Assembly (NCBI GenBank): GCA_900290365.1
Contig: OMOE01000127.1
Location: forward strand, 3,139-39,068
Reading direction: 5' to 3'
DNA: 35,930 nt
Source: Syntrophobacter sp. SbD1
GTDB taxonomy: Bacteria; Desulfobacterota; Syntrophobacteria; Syntrophobacterales; Syntrophobacteraceae
The notes under the pieces are model-generated. The model saw nothing but the letters and a program-made list of their open reading frames with translations. It was not told the origin of the DNA and ran no database searches. Within the stretch, counting starts at the first letter, position 1, and every line of letters starts with the position of its first letter. The position numbers were made by a program, and so were the translations under genes. Positions 7,640 to 15,612 of this stretch are shown piece by piece.

Positions 7640-8899
7640 TCAGCATCTTCGCCAGGCCGACACGATAAACACGGGATTGAGGGCCTCCAGCCTCTGGTCT
7701 TTGCCGGTCGGGACCGAGCGGTTGACCTGGATCTGAACGGTTGATAGATCGAAGTTTTTGTCCTTCCAGAATTTGTTCACCTTTTCGAGTGTCTGAAGTA
7801 GGACTATAGTCTGAACCACTCTTCCGCCCGGAAGGAGCCGTTTGGCCACCGTTTCAAGGATCATGTCCAGATCGTCGCCGCTTCCCCCTATAAATACGCG
7901 GTCTGGGTCGGGAAGTGCGCCGATCGCCTCCGATGCCCTTGCGCACAGTGCCTGCACCTCCGAGATGCCGAATTTCTCCAGATTTCGAAGAAGCATGGAA
8001 TACCTGGACTGGTTCTGTTCGATCGCGAAAATACGCTTCAACCTTGCTATTGCGGCGGCTTCCACGGATACGGAGCCGGTGGCGGCGCCAAGGTCCCAAA
8101 GGACCTGGCCGTGCGCAGGCTGAAGCATAGCAAGCACAACCGCCCTCACTTCCATCTTCGTTATCATCCCGGCTTCACATTCGAACGCCTCATCGCTCAG
8201 GCCAAAAACAATTTCCGTCTTGTTGCTTTTGGCAGATTTGACGGCGGATTCGGCGGGTAGAACAACAATTGCGCTCAATAGCGAAAACTCTTCGCCTGCG
8301 GCATCCCGGGGTGAAAATGAACGTATTCTCTCCGAAGGGATTCCCAGATCCTCCCCGATAATGAGCGTGCATTCGCTCTGGAATTCGATCAATTCGCCTG
8401 CGATCCATTGCGGCTTATGATCCGGGTCGGTGATTACGGCGGCCTTGCGTCCTGTGTTGAGGATGTCCAGAACTCGCTCTATGCCGGTCTTGGCTTTTGC
8501 GCCGTGGAAGCTTACGGTCTCGATCGAATCCCAGTTCTCGCAAATCCTGGCGCAAAGGGTCTGAATGCTTGTGACATTGGGAATCACCATGAGGCGATTC
8601 TTCCCGAATTTGTCCGCCAATGTCCTCCCGATGCCGAAGAACAAAGGATCGCCGGAGCAAAGGACGGCCACCCTTTTTGTGGCCGAGATCCTGCCAATTT
8701 CTTCCAGGCTCTCGGAAAGAGGGGACTTGAAGTCAAGTTTTTCGCCGGCATATTCGGGAAACAATTCAAGATGTCTGCTGGCGCCGATCAGAATTTGCGC
8801 CGCTTCGATCCACTCGAGCGCTAAACTCCCCAGACATTTCGGACCGATGCCCATTCCAATCGCGGCAATAAGAGGCGGCTTCCAGTCACCGGGTTTCAA
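7640..8899 (-). CDS. cbiET: Precorrin-6Y/cobalt-precorrin-7 methyltransferase and decarboxylating methyltransferase fusion CbiE-CbiT
   Basis: The 419-residue protein fuses CbiE (about residues 8-215, tetrapyrrole methylase fold; AIGMGIGP start and CSGDPLFFGIGRTL) to CbiT (about 230-419, Rossmann SAM methyltransferase with LWDLGAATGSVSVEAA). Together these methylate C5 and C15 and decarboxylate the C12 acetate of the corrin ring; the fused form is also called CobL. The start is probably TTG 8899: a GAGG lies about 11 bases upstream, and the next ATG would cut the conserved first strand. It is last in a minus-strand run with cbiD (27-base gap) and cbiC, and its stop is 9 bases from that of the PfkB gene. 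Confidence 0.93.
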   Translation of the reverse strand: MKPGDWKPPLIAAIGMGIGPKCLGSLALEWIEAAQILIGASRHLELFPEYAGEKLDFKSPLSESLEEIGRISATKRVAVLCSGDPLFFGIGRTLADKFGKNRLMVIPNVTSIQTLCARICENWDSIETVSFHGAKAKTGIERVLDILNTGRKAAVITDPDHKPQWIAGELIEFQSECTLIIGEDLGIPSERIRSFSPRDAAGEEFSLLSAIVVLPAESAVKSAKSNKTEIVFGLSDEAFECEAGMITKMEVRAVVLAMLQPAHGQVLWDLGAATGSVSVEAAAIARLKRIFAIEQNQSRYSMLLRNLEKFGISEVQALCARASEAIGALPDPDRVFIGGSGDDLDMILETVAKRLLPGGRVVQTIVLLQTLEKVNKFWKDKNFDLSTVQIQVNRSVPTGKDQRLEALNPVFIVSAWRRC

Positions 8900-8926
8900 A
8901 GAATTTAATTCCTCGATTCTTTAAAT

Positions 8927-10192
8927 TTATTTTATGTCTGCGAGCAGGCTGCCGTTGTAGTCGAAAAGAAGCAGCCTGATCCCGGCGCCCTCCCCCGCAA
9001 GCTGCGCCGACTGTGCGGCGGCCCTTCGGGCAACCGATTCGATAATATCATACGAACCTTTATCTGCAATAAACTCCAGGGCATGCCGCGCGGTGTTGGC
9101 CGAGTTCAACTGCCGGCAGTGATCGGCATCATAGTTCAGGCTGCGAGCTATTGCGGCCAGGAAGTCAAGATTCAACGGCACTGTATGCGCGTGGGTATTG
9201 GGATATCCCTGGGCCATCTTCAGTGCCTTGCCGAAAAAAACGCTGTGAATTATTCGGGAAATACCGGACAGGCGACTCTGTTGCAAGGAGAAAGCAAAAA
9301 AATCAGCAATCTGTATGAATGCCTCGGCAGGAAGTTCCGGAAGGAGTTGCCTGGCGAACCGCTCGCTTTTTCCGCCGGTGCTCAGGACTGCCGTGTGGCA
9401 GCCGTTCGATACTGCAACTGATAAAGCGGCCTGGATGGTCTGCTCGTAGGCTTCGTTGGAAAAAGGTCTGACAATGCCGGTGGTGCCCAGAATGGAGATC
9501 CCGCCGATGATTCCCAGGCGAGGGTTGAGTGTGTGCCTGGAGAGCTCTTCGCCCCTTGGGACCTCGATTTCAACCTTGACCGAGAAATTGTTCGGGTGAC
9601 TGCGGGTCCCCTCAAACTCCGTTGCAGCATAAAGGGGCAGTTGAAGGACCGGCTTGCCGGATTGCAAACTCCCGTTGTCAGTAACGGCGAGATTGGACCA
9701 ATTCAAATCCGGCGATAGGGATTCAAGGCGCCGGATTTCAATGGCAATATTATCGGAAAGCATTTGCCTTGGCACCGGATTTATGGCCGGCTCACCGGTA
9801 GCTGCCGGAAGGCCTGGCTTGGTTACCAGGCCAACCCCTTTGCCGGCGGTCAGCAGGATTGCCGGTTTTGACGCTCCGCTGTGCAAAAGATTGATTGTCG
9901 CCCTGATCTCTGCTCCGTTTGTGATGTCGGGATCGTCTCCGCCATCTTTTATGACCGAGGCGCTTGCGATCCTGCCCTGGATTTTGCTCCATGCGACAGG
10001 GACCGGCAGGTATACGCCGGAGGGCAGCCTGACGGCTATGACTTTGGCCGGGATCCCGGTGACAAGGTGGCGCAGCGCGGCCCTGGCAGCCGCAGCGGCA
10101 GCGGTTCCCGTGCTGAAGCCGGAACGCAGGACGGACGGACGCGACCTGCCTTTCTTATTATTGGATTTGGGATTATCGGGCATCGATATCAT
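8927..10192 (-). CDS. cbiD: Cobalt-precorrin-5B C1-methyltransferase CbiD
   Basis: The 421-residue product shows the CbiD signature FSTGTAAAAAARAAL near residue 25, PSGVYLPVP near residue 55, and the central GIIGGISILGTTGIVRPFSNEA. CbiD performs C1 methylation in the anaerobic (early cobalt insertion) cobalamin route and has no counterpart in the oxygen-dependent route, so it points to anaerobic B12 synthesis. The start at 10192 (ATG) has an ATG three codons later as an alternative; the first 20 residues are basic and poorly conserved. It lies 25 bases after cbiC and 27 before cbiET, so the three are likely co-transcribed. Confidence 0.93.
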   Translation of the reverse strand: MISMPDNPKSNNKKGRSRPSVLRSGFSTGTAAAAAARAALRHLVTGIPAKVIAVRLPSGVYLPVPVAWSKIQGRIASASVIKDGGDDPDITNGAEIRATINLLHSGASKPAILLTAGKGVGLVTKPGLPAATGEPAINPVPRQMLSDNIAIEIRRLESLSPDLNWSNLAVTDNGSLQSGKPVLQLPLYAATEFEGTRSHPNNFSVKVEIEVPRGEELSRHTLNPRLGIIGGISILGTTGIVRPFSNEAYEQTIQAALSVAVSNGCHTAVLSTGGKSERFARQLLPELPAEAFIQIADFFAFSLQQSRLSGISRIIHSVFFGKALKMAQGYPNTHAHTVPLNLDFLAAIARSLNYDADHCRQLNSANTARHALEFIADKGSYDIIESVARRAAAQSAQLAGEGAGIRLLLFDYNGSLLADIK

Positions 10193-10217
10193 CAGGGCTC
10201 AAGCGAAATTTACCGCT

Positions 10218-10943
10218 TTACTCACTGCTCTTATCACTACTTTTGGCGAGTTCCAGCAGTGCGTGGATAATGGCTACTGCAACCGAACTGCCGCCTTTTC
10301 TTCCCAAAACCGCTATTGAGGGCTGTTTTGTGATGTTCAGGAGTGCGTTTTTCGATTCTTCGGCCTGTACGAATCCGACAGGGACCCCTATCACAAGGCC
10401 AGGGCGGATTCCCTCTTCATCTATCAGGCGTATCACCTCCAGGAGCGCTGTCGGCGCGTTTCCAATTGCGATTACAGCCCCATCCAAACCCGAAGCGCAA
10501 TTCCGGAATGCTGCAAGCGTGCGAGTCACTCCCATCTTCTCGGCAAGTTTCTGGTTCTGCCCATTTTCAGCCGGACAAACCACCTCGTTGCTGTGCCACT
10601 CAAGACGCCAGGGAGAAAGCCCGGCCCTGATCATGCGAGTGTCAGTGTAGATGGCGGCGCCCTTCTTGAGTGCTTCTATTCCGCGGGCGACGGCGTCGGA
10701 TGTGAAATGAATCCTCTGAGCATAATCAAAATCGCCGGTCGTATGGATGACTCGGCGAATTACCGGCCACTGATCGTGAGGGAATGAGTGCCGGCCCATC
10801 TCCTCTTCGATTATGCGAAAACTCTCTTGTTCGATCTCGCGGCCCGCTTTGACCAGGCCGGAACGATTCCGTGATCCCTTTGGAGGAAATTGGAGTATCA
10901 ATTTATTTTCACCTGAAGACTGAGAGGAAAGACTTATAAACAT
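10218..10943 (-). CDS. cbiC: Precorrin-8X/cobalt-precorrin-8 methylmutase CbiC
   Basis: The 241-residue product matches CbiC/CobH, which moves the C11 methyl group to C12 to give hydrogenobyrinate or cobyrinate. Visible are RRVIHTTGDFDYA with the likely catalytic histidine near residue 67, AIYTDTRMIRAGLSP, and the C-terminal GAVIAIGNAPTALLEVIRLI and PGLVIGVPVGFVQAEESK. The first 30 or so residues exceed the usual 205-215 length and no clear ribosome binding site precedes ATG 10943, so the true start may lie further in. It is first in the cbiC-cbiD-cbiET run; the other cobalamin genes are not in this window. Confidence 0.93.
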   Translation of the reverse strand: MFISLSSQSSGENKLILQFPPKGSRNRSGLVKAGREIEQESFRIIEEEMGRHSFPHDQWPVIRRVIHTTGDFDYAQRIHFTSDAVARGIEALKKGAAIYTDTRMIRAGLSPWRLEWHSNEVVCPAENGQNQKLAEKMGVTRTLAAFRNCASGLDGAVIAIGNAPTALLEVIRLIDEEGIRPGLVIGVPVGFVQAEESKNALLNITKQPSIAVLGRKGGSSVAVAIIHALLELAKSSDKSSE

Positions 10944-11020
10944 GCGATTTCAAAGATCGCAAAATTTTGCTATACAATATACTAATTTAGCTCTGGAGGT
11001 CAATCCATAGTGTTTCATTT
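10944..11020. promoter_or_regulatory. Divergent spacer between cbiC and the glycosyltransferase with a weak -10/-35
   Basis: TTTCAA, 17 bases, then TATACA points rightward, followed by GGAGG at 10995-10999. It is a plausible promoter for the glycosyltransferase. There is no room for a cobalamin riboswitch upstream of cbiC. Confidence 0.3.
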
Positions 11021-11024
11021 ATGA
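11010..11024 (+). CDS. Possible four-codon leader ORF (GTG TTT CAT TTA TGA)
   Basis: A strong GGAGG (10995-10999) sits ten bases before GTG 11010 but 21 bases before the glycosyltransferase ATG, too far to serve it directly. The GTG frame encodes four residues and ends in a TGA that overlaps that ATG (ATGA). A mini-ORF coupling translation into the next gene would explain the spacing. It is inferred from layout only. Confidence 0.35.
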   Translation: MFHL

Positions 11025-11851
11025 TCAGCGTTATAATACCGGCATACAACCGGGCGAAGCTGCTTGTTGAGGCTGTCCGCTCCGTTCTCGATCAAAAGGG
11101 CGTTCCAGAGGATGTCGAGATCATAGTTGTGGACGACGGCTCAACGGATAATACCGGGGAGGCGCTTGCATCTCTTGGCGGGGAAATAACATATTTAAGG
11201 CAGGAGCATTCCGGGGTAAGCAGGGCTAGAAACCTGGGCATATCGAGTTCCAGGGGTGAGTGGATAGCGTTTCTCGACTCCGATGATCTGTGGCTGCCCG
11301 GAAAACTGCGTGCACAGATGGGCTTTTTTTCCGATCACCCGGAAATGCTTTTGTGTCAGACCGAGGAGATCTGGGTCCGCAGCGGCAGGCGCATAAATCC
11401 CAGAAAATATCACAAAAAACCGAGTGGGCATTGTTTCCCGTTCCTGCTCGAAAGATGCTTCATAAGCCCTTCAGCCGTCGTTATCAACCGCAGGCTCTTC
11501 GATTTGGTCGGATTTTTCGACGAATCCCTTCCAGCCTGCGAAGACTACGATCTTTGGCTGCGGATCGGATGCCGCTTTGCTGTTGGACTGGTCGAAAAGC
11601 CGCTGGTTATAAAACGCGGCGGCCACCCCGACCAGCTCTCGGCAACCGTTGCGAACCTGGACAAATACAGAATGGAAGCTATTGTCAAACTGTTGCGCAC
11701 GGCGCAGCTCAACCCCGAACAAAAGCATGCTGCCGAAGAAATGCTCCAAAAAAAATACCGTATCTATTCCGGCGGATGTCTCAAACATGGAAACATTGCT
11801 GAAGCACACAGGGTCGATGCGCTTGTTGGTGAGTTGTTGCCAATGCGCTGA
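11021..11851 (+). CDS. Family 2 glycosyltransferase
   Basis: The 276-residue protein has a GT-A fold start (SVIIPAYNRAKLLVEAVRSV), the nucleotide-binding DDGSTDNT, and the metal-binding FLDSDDLW at about residues 86-93 (DXD type). A later FDESLPACEDYDLWLR carries the ED acceptor-side motif typical of GT2 enzymes. It probably transfers a sugar from a nucleotide sugar to a cell-surface glycan at the cytoplasmic membrane; donor and acceptor cannot be read from sequence. No other surface-polysaccharide gene is adjacent, so it is an orphan. The last 60 residues are helical and amphipathic, possibly a membrane association. The ATG lacks its own well-spaced ribosome binding site. Confidence 0.88.
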   Translation: MISVIIPAYNRAKLLVEAVRSVLDQKGVPEDVEIIVVDDGSTDNTGEALASLGGEITYLRQEHSGVSRARNLGISSSRGEWIAFLDSDDLWLPGKLRAQMGFFSDHPEMLLCQTEEIWVRSGRRINPRKYHKKPSGHCFPFLLERCFISPSAVVINRRLFDLVGFFDESLPACEDYDLWLRIGCRFAVGLVEKPLVIKRGGHPDQLSATVANLDKYRMEAIVKLLRTAQLNPEQKHAAEEMLQKKYRIYSGGCLKHGNIAEAHRVDALVGELLPMR

Positions 11852-11959
11852 GCGCTTTCGTCCTTTCAATATCCATTGGCTGCTTTTATAATGATTGAGT
11901 ATTGTCGGCAAATGGGTACTGGCAGAACTCGAACCGTAAGATGGGAAAAGGAGGTTTTT

Positions 11960-12235
11960 ATGCTTTTCATGGCGATATTCAGCTATTCTCCCGAAGACCG
12001 AAACTTGGTGATCGAACGTGGAATGGGCTCGGAAAAGTCGGTCGGAGTCACGATCAAGGGCGAGTGGTTTGACCTTTCCGGCCATAGAGTGTTCCGGTTG
12101 TTCGAAGCCGAAGATGATGCGCATCTGGCTTCGTCCATATTTAGTTGGACCGACCTGGGCGTAGCGGAAATCATACCCGTGATGGAAACGGAAAAGGCAT
12201 TGAAGATGCTGAAAAGAGTGGTGAAAAAATCCTGA
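11960..12235 (+). CDS. DUF3303-like small protein
   Basis: The 91-residue product begins MLFMAIFSYSPEDRN and has the DUF3303-like layout: an N-terminal beta strand, a GEWFDLSGHRVFRLFEA middle and a late W-x-D-L-x-x-x-E-I-I-P-V segment, like ferredoxin-fold dimeric alpha/beta-barrel proteins. Function is unknown. The start at 11960 is supported by AGGAGG directly upstream; the longer ORF from 11876 has none. It stands alone between the glycosyltransferase and pcm, with 143 featureless bases before pcm. Confidence 0.7.
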   Translation: MLFMAIFSYSPEDRNLVIERGMGSEKSVGVTIKGEWFDLSGHRVFRLFEAEDDAHLASSIFSWTDLGVAEIIPVMETEKALKMLKRVVKKS

Positions 12236-12378
12236 ACGAACTGGTTGCGGGCTGGAATCTGAGACAATTCAAAATCCGCTTGCTTTATATTTTTTAATGT
12301 TGGAAAAAGCCTCATACTTGTTTTTGACGATTGTTGTCGGGTCGTTCGTAAAGCGGTTTTGAAAGTGGAAATCCTGGC

Positions 12379-13023
12379 ATGGTGAATTTCAAGAAGGCTC
12401 GTGAACGCATGGTGCAATCCCAGCTCGCGGCACGCGGCGTTCATGATGAGCGGGTCCTGGAAGCGATGCTGAAGGTACCGAGGCATCTGTTCGTTGATGA
12501 AGCGCTCAGGGACCAGGCTTACAGCGACCATCCGCTGCCCATTGCGGAAAAGCAGACTATTTCCCAGCCCTATATAGTGGCGCTCATGACCGAGAGCCTG
12601 AAGCTCAAGGGCACTGAAAAAGTCCTGGAGATAGGGACGGGTTCCGGCTATCAGTCGGCGATACTTGCCGAATTAGCGGGCCGGGTTTTTTCTATCGAAC
12701 GCTATCCGGAGCTTGGGTATCGCGCTAATTCCATACTCAGGAAGCTGGGATATAAGAATTTCATCATACGTGTAGGAGATGGTTCGCTCGGCTGGCCCGA
12801 CGACGCACCCTTCGATGGTATTATAGTCACGGCGGGCACTCCTCAGATTCCGCAGCCGCTTATAGATCAGCTCTCTATGGGTGGCAGGCTGGTTGTACCG
12901 GTGGGCGACCGGCTTGCTCAGGATCTTTTTCTGATAAGGCGGGAGGCGGAGGGGATTGAGAAAACAAATCTGGGCGCGGTTCGGTTTGTGAACCTGGTGG
13001 GGAAATGGGGATGGAAAGAATAG
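12379..13023 (+). CDS. pcm: Protein-L-isoaspartate O-methyltransferase
   Basis: The 214-residue protein has the full PIMT pattern: [13 protein letters not shown] and [14 protein letters not shown] in the N-terminal substrate part, [18 protein letters not shown] for SAM binding at about residues 79-96, and [20 protein letters not shown] with GGRLVVPVG after it. It methylates isoaspartyl residues in aged proteins so that they can be repaired in the cytoplasm. Length matches the family (200-220). The 3' end overlaps the next gene by 19 bases, suggesting co-translation. Confidence 0.95.
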   Translation: MVNFKKARERMVQSQLAARGVHDERVLEAMLKVPRHLFVDEALRDQAYSDHPLPIAEKQTISQPYIVALMTESLKLKGTEKVLEIGTGSGYQSAILAELAGRVFSIERYPELGYRANSILRKLGYKNFIIRVGDGSLGWPDDAPFDGIIVTAGTPQIPQPLIDQLSMGGRLVVPVGDRLAQDLFLIRREAEGIEKTNLGAVRFVNLVGKWGWKE

Positions 13024-13487
13024 AAGTCGGCAGTACAATCATTGCAGTGGTAGGAGCCGGGACGAGCCAGCCGGAATTGACGGAGCTGGCGGAGGAGGTC
13101 GGGCGCGAAATTGCACGCAAAGGGGCACTTCTGGTTTGCGGAGGTCTGGGAGGGGTCATGACCGAGGCAGCCCGCGGTGCAAAGGAAATCGGCGGCGTTA
13201 CGCTCGGAATTCTTCCAGGACCCAATACGACCGATGCAAATGAATACATTGATTTTCCGATAGCAACCAACATGGGGCACGCGCGCAACTCCATCATCGT
13301 CCACACTGCCGATGTTCTGATCGCGATAGGGGGCGGATACGGCACTTTGTCCGAAATAGCACTCGCGCTAAAGATCGGAAAAGGAGTGGTGGCGCTTCAG
13401 CCAACATACCACATCCCCGGGGTCATAACGGCCCAGACGCCGCTCGGGGCGGTTGACGAAGCGCTCAGACTTGTCGAACTCGGCTGA
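13005..13487 (+). CDS. TIGR00725 family protein (LOG/lysine decarboxylase-like Rossmann fold)
   Basis: The 160-residue protein has [20 protein letters not shown] at about residues 40-59 and [17 protein letters not shown] at about 107-123, the paired phosphate-binding loops of the SLOG/MoCo carrier/LOG superfamily, and it resembles the short TIGR00725 branch. LOG enzymes hydrolyse nucleoside monophosphates, and SLOG domains can bind or process nucleotide-derived ligands; the activity of this branch is not established. It overlaps pcm by 19 bases and precedes the GGDEF-like gene closely, so the three form an apparent operon. The start may be ATG 13005 or ATG 13011. Confidence 0.85.
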   Translation: MGMERIEVGSTIIAVVGAGTSQPELTELAEEVGREIARKGALLVCGGLGGVMTEAARGAKEIGGVTLGILPGPNTTDANEYIDFPIATNMGHARNSIIVHTADVLIAIGGGYGTLSEIALALKIGKGVVALQPTYHIPGVITAQTPLGAVDEALRLVELG

Positions 13488-13525
13488 GAACTACTTTGAC
13501 CGATACTCCCGAGGTGATTGACTCC

Positions 13526-14677
13526 ATGCCAAAACGCAGCATGAAAAAGGTCCCGCAGGAACCCTGCGCCGTGGACCCCGGCTCATCGGCCCCCGCCGCC
13601 GGGAGCCCTGATGCTCAGAGGCTCCGGCGAGAAAATGAGGCCTTGCGAAAAGAACTCGCAGGGGTGCTTGCCAATGCCCTGGAAAACGAAAAGATATGGA
13701 GGCATTTTGCGGCGATCGAGCGAATCCTTTTCCGGACCCGTGAGTTGGATCGGCTTATCGAGGAATTGCTGCGGGAGATAAAAGACCGGTTCCTGTCGGG
13801 GCTTCTGGTTTTATACCTTTGTCATCCTGAGGCCCTTGAGAGGTTCTTCCAAAGTGAGGCGCGGACGAGCCGTGAAATAGACTCGGGAACCTGGATTTCG
13901 CCTCTTGACGGCGAATCGGCGCATGCTCTTTTCGGCTCGGCCCTAAAGCCGGTGCTCTTTTCAACCGAAACGGACGGCTGCCCCTCAATTTTGACCGGGA
14001 GCGGCGCAACTTTACGTTCTGCGGCTCTGATTCCACTTAAGATAGGGGATATTATCTTCGGCGCTCTGCTGCTTGGCAGTCCTGATCCCGCAAGATACAA
14101 CCCCGAAGACGGGACCGATCTTCTCGAGCAACTTGGGGTAAACATCGCTCTGTCCATGGATAATTGCCTCACCTATGAAAAGGTCCGTGACTTCAGCGTA
14201 AAGGACCAGCTCACAGGTCTTTTCAACTTTTTTCAGATACACACGATCCTTGGGAAGGAATTCAGAAAGGCGCGCAGGTCGGGGAGCGCGCTTTCCGTCC
14301 TGGTGGTCGACTTCAATTTCGTTCATGACTGGGATGAGTTCGAGAGCGGCATGGAAGTGCTGAAGCATGCGGTGCGCCTGCTGGCGGATATCCTTCCCAA
14401 AGAGGGCTGCTTTATGGGCAGGTACGGAAGCGACGAATTCCTGATAGTTCTTCCCGGTGTGCCCGAAGATGAAGCCAGGGAGGTTATACCTCATATTTCC
14501 TCTACGTTAAGAAAATCCCCATACCGGGAGGGCAATACGGCCATTCTCATCACGACGGCCATCGGTGTGGGCGCTTTAAGCGAACGCACAACCGGCGCGC
14601 AGGACCTCGTAGATTCCGCCTGTGCCGAGCTCTGCGATTTGAAGCTGCGCCACGCGCCCGCCGGTGAACAGGTTTAA
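13526..14677 (+). CDS. DUF484/GAF-like plus degenerate GGDEF domain protein
   Basis: From ATG 13526 (GAGGTG upstream; the TTG at 13496 is an alternative) the product has 383 residues: a disordered proline/alanine-rich stretch, a coiled coil (RLRRENEALRKELAG), a GAF/DUF484-like domain (about residues 75-215), then a GGDEF-type domain opening with DQLTGLFN. Diguanylate cyclases make c-di-GMP from two GTP. Here the signature loop reads GRYGSDEF, with serine for the second glycine. The usual DxDxFKxxND metal and guanine-binding segment reads DFNFVHDWDE, losing the conserved asparagine. That suggests a sensor or scaffold rather than an active cyclase. It is last in the pcm operon and no transmembrane segment is visible, so it is likely cytoplasmic. 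Confidence 0.82.
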   Translation: MPKRSMKKVPQEPCAVDPGSSAPAAGSPDAQRLRRENEALRKELAGVLANALENEKIWRHFAAIERILFRTRELDRLIEELLREIKDRFLSGLLVLYLCHPEALERFFQSEARTSREIDSGTWISPLDGESAHALFGSALKPVLFSTETDGCPSILTGSGATLRSAALIPLKIGDIIFGALLLGSPDPARYNPEDGTDLLEQLGVNIALSMDNCLTYEKVRDFSVKDQLTGLFNFFQIHTILGKEFRKARRSGSALSVLVVDFNFVHDWDEFESGMEVLKHAVRLLADILPKEGCFMGRYGSDEFLIVLPGVPEDEAREVIPHISSTLRKSPYREGNTAILITTAIGVGALSERTTGAQDLVDSACAELCDLKLRHAPAGEQV

Positions 14678-14714
14678 GGGTTTTGACGAAGTGTGAGGAT
14701 AATTTTTCATTCTC

Positions 14715-14743
14715 TTGCCTTTATGCCCCGCTCATGATAGTAG
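14715..14743 (+). promoter_or_regulatory. Possible promoter of tRNA-Pro
   Basis: TTGCCT, a 17-base spacer and TAGTAG would start transcription near 14750, just ahead of the tRNA. The -10 match is weak. Confidence 0.25.
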
Positions 14744-14755
14744 AAGAAGTTTTAT

Positions 14756-14829
14756 CGGGGCGTAGCGCAGCCTGGTAGCGCACCTGCCTTGGGAGCAGGG
14801 GGCCGTAGGTTCAAATCCTATCGCCCCGA
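14756..14829 (+). tRNA. tRNA-Pro (anticodon TGG)
   Basis: A complete cloverleaf can be drawn by eye. The acceptor stem is CGGGGCG/CGCCCCG with discriminator A, the D stem GCGC/GCGC, the anticodon stem CCTGC/GCAGG with loop CTTGGGA (anticodon TGG), and the T loop TTCAAAT. CCA is not encoded. The 3' 29 bases are part of a 34-bp sequence repeated 812 bp downstream, so this gene is the probable attachment site of the element that follows. Confidence 0.95.
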
Positions 14830-14834
14830 TTTGA
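14801..14834 (+). repeat. attL-like copy: 34-bp direct repeat within the 3' end of tRNA-Pro
   Basis: It covers the T arm, acceptor 3' strand and ATTTGA. It is identical to 15613-15646; identity ends at base 14835. Confidence 0.85.
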
Positions 14835-14857
14835 TTTTGCGTCTTTCTCGCCTATGT

Positions 14858-15193
14858 TCAAAGGAAGACCTTGTAGCCTGTGCTCAAGGCCTTGGCAAAA
14901 AGTTTTGCATTCTTCTTTCCGATGGGACGCTTGGCGTTCTCCATTTCGGATATGTGGCGTTGCGGTATGCCTGTCATTTCGGAAAGCTGCCGCTGGGTAA
15001 TGCCTTCCTTGTACCTCGCCCCACGCAAACAGGCGCCAGGCAGGTTTTCATCGGTGATCTCCGGGAATGCATGCCGCCAAGGTACGAAATCTTCAGTTTC
15101 ACCTTCAGAAGTATCAACAAAGCCGAGAGCTTTTGCAAAATCGGCAAGCTTGCGTATCTTGTCGGACGGACCCTTGAATTTTATTTCCCGCAT
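14858..15193 (-). CDS. HigA-like XRE family antitoxin
   Basis: From ATG 15193 the product has 111 residues. The N-terminal half is acidic and probably contacts the toxin. The C-terminal helix-turn-helix reads TQRQLSEMTGIPQRHISEME, followed by NAKRPIGKKNAKLFAKAL and the ending GYKVFL, a pattern common in antitoxins encoded downstream of RelE/HigB-type toxins. It would neutralise the toxin and repress the operon. The reading frame upstream is open back to the TAA in the toxin remnant, so a longer GTG-started form (from 15235, the ORF-track version) is possible and would carry the toxin C-terminus as an in-frame extension. Confidence 0.8.
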   Translation of the reverse strand: MREIKFKGPSDKIRKLADFAKALGFVDTSEGETEDFVPWRHAFPEITDENLPGACLRGARYKEGITQRQLSEMTGIPQRHISEMENAKRPIGKKNAKLFAKALSTGYKVFL

Positions 15194-15466
15194 ATTTTCA
15201 ATATGGCGCCTTTCGTGAGTGCCGACATATATCACCTCTACAAAACGAATTTCACCGGCCGCTTCTTCCCAAACAGCAACGTAGGTAGGCTTTCCTCGTC
15301 TTTAGTGGCAGTGGTGCCGAGCGATTCCAAGTTTACCGTAATTTGGCCAGTTCCCCCTCACGGGGCCGTAAAGCTCAATCTCTCGTTCTAAAACGGCATA
15401 GGCATCCCTCACTTTTTGAGGGAATGTCCGAAGCTTTTTGTTGTACTGTACGTATTGCAGGAACAT
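15194..15466 (-). pseudogene. HigB/RelE-like toxin interrupted by an in-frame TAA
   Basis: From ATG 15466 the frame reads MFLQYVQYNKKLRTFPQKV through GNWPNYGKLGIARHHCH and then meets TAA at 15304-15302. In the same frame the family continues at once as RRGKPTYVAVWEEA and FVEVIYVGTHERR. Both halves therefore belong to one toxin of about 91 residues in which a probable leucine codon (TTA) has become TAA. These toxins are ribosome-dependent mRNA nucleases; the 54-residue truncated form lacks the C-terminal strands. There is also no stop between the toxin end and the antitoxin, so the pair would be one fused frame but for this TAA. A sequencing error at one base is the alternative. Confidence 0.75.
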
Positions 15467-15612
15467 ACTTGAGGATTAGCGAGGTTCTGCGCCTGGGTCA
15501 GAACCGCGAAAACTGGACAAAACGACGAACGATTGGGGGTCATGATTCCCTTTTTGGTGCAACTTCGGTGCAGGTTCAAAACGGCCCTTACCCCGTATAG
15601 GTTTGCGGGCGA

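Noticed and set aside
9654-10319. 221-codon plus-strand ORF
   Set aside because: It is antisense to cbiD and part of cbiC; low-complexity alanine runs mirror the coding strand.
10944-11020. Cobalamin riboswitch upstream of cbiC
   Set aside because: The divergent spacer is only 77 bases and lacks a B12-box-like sequence.
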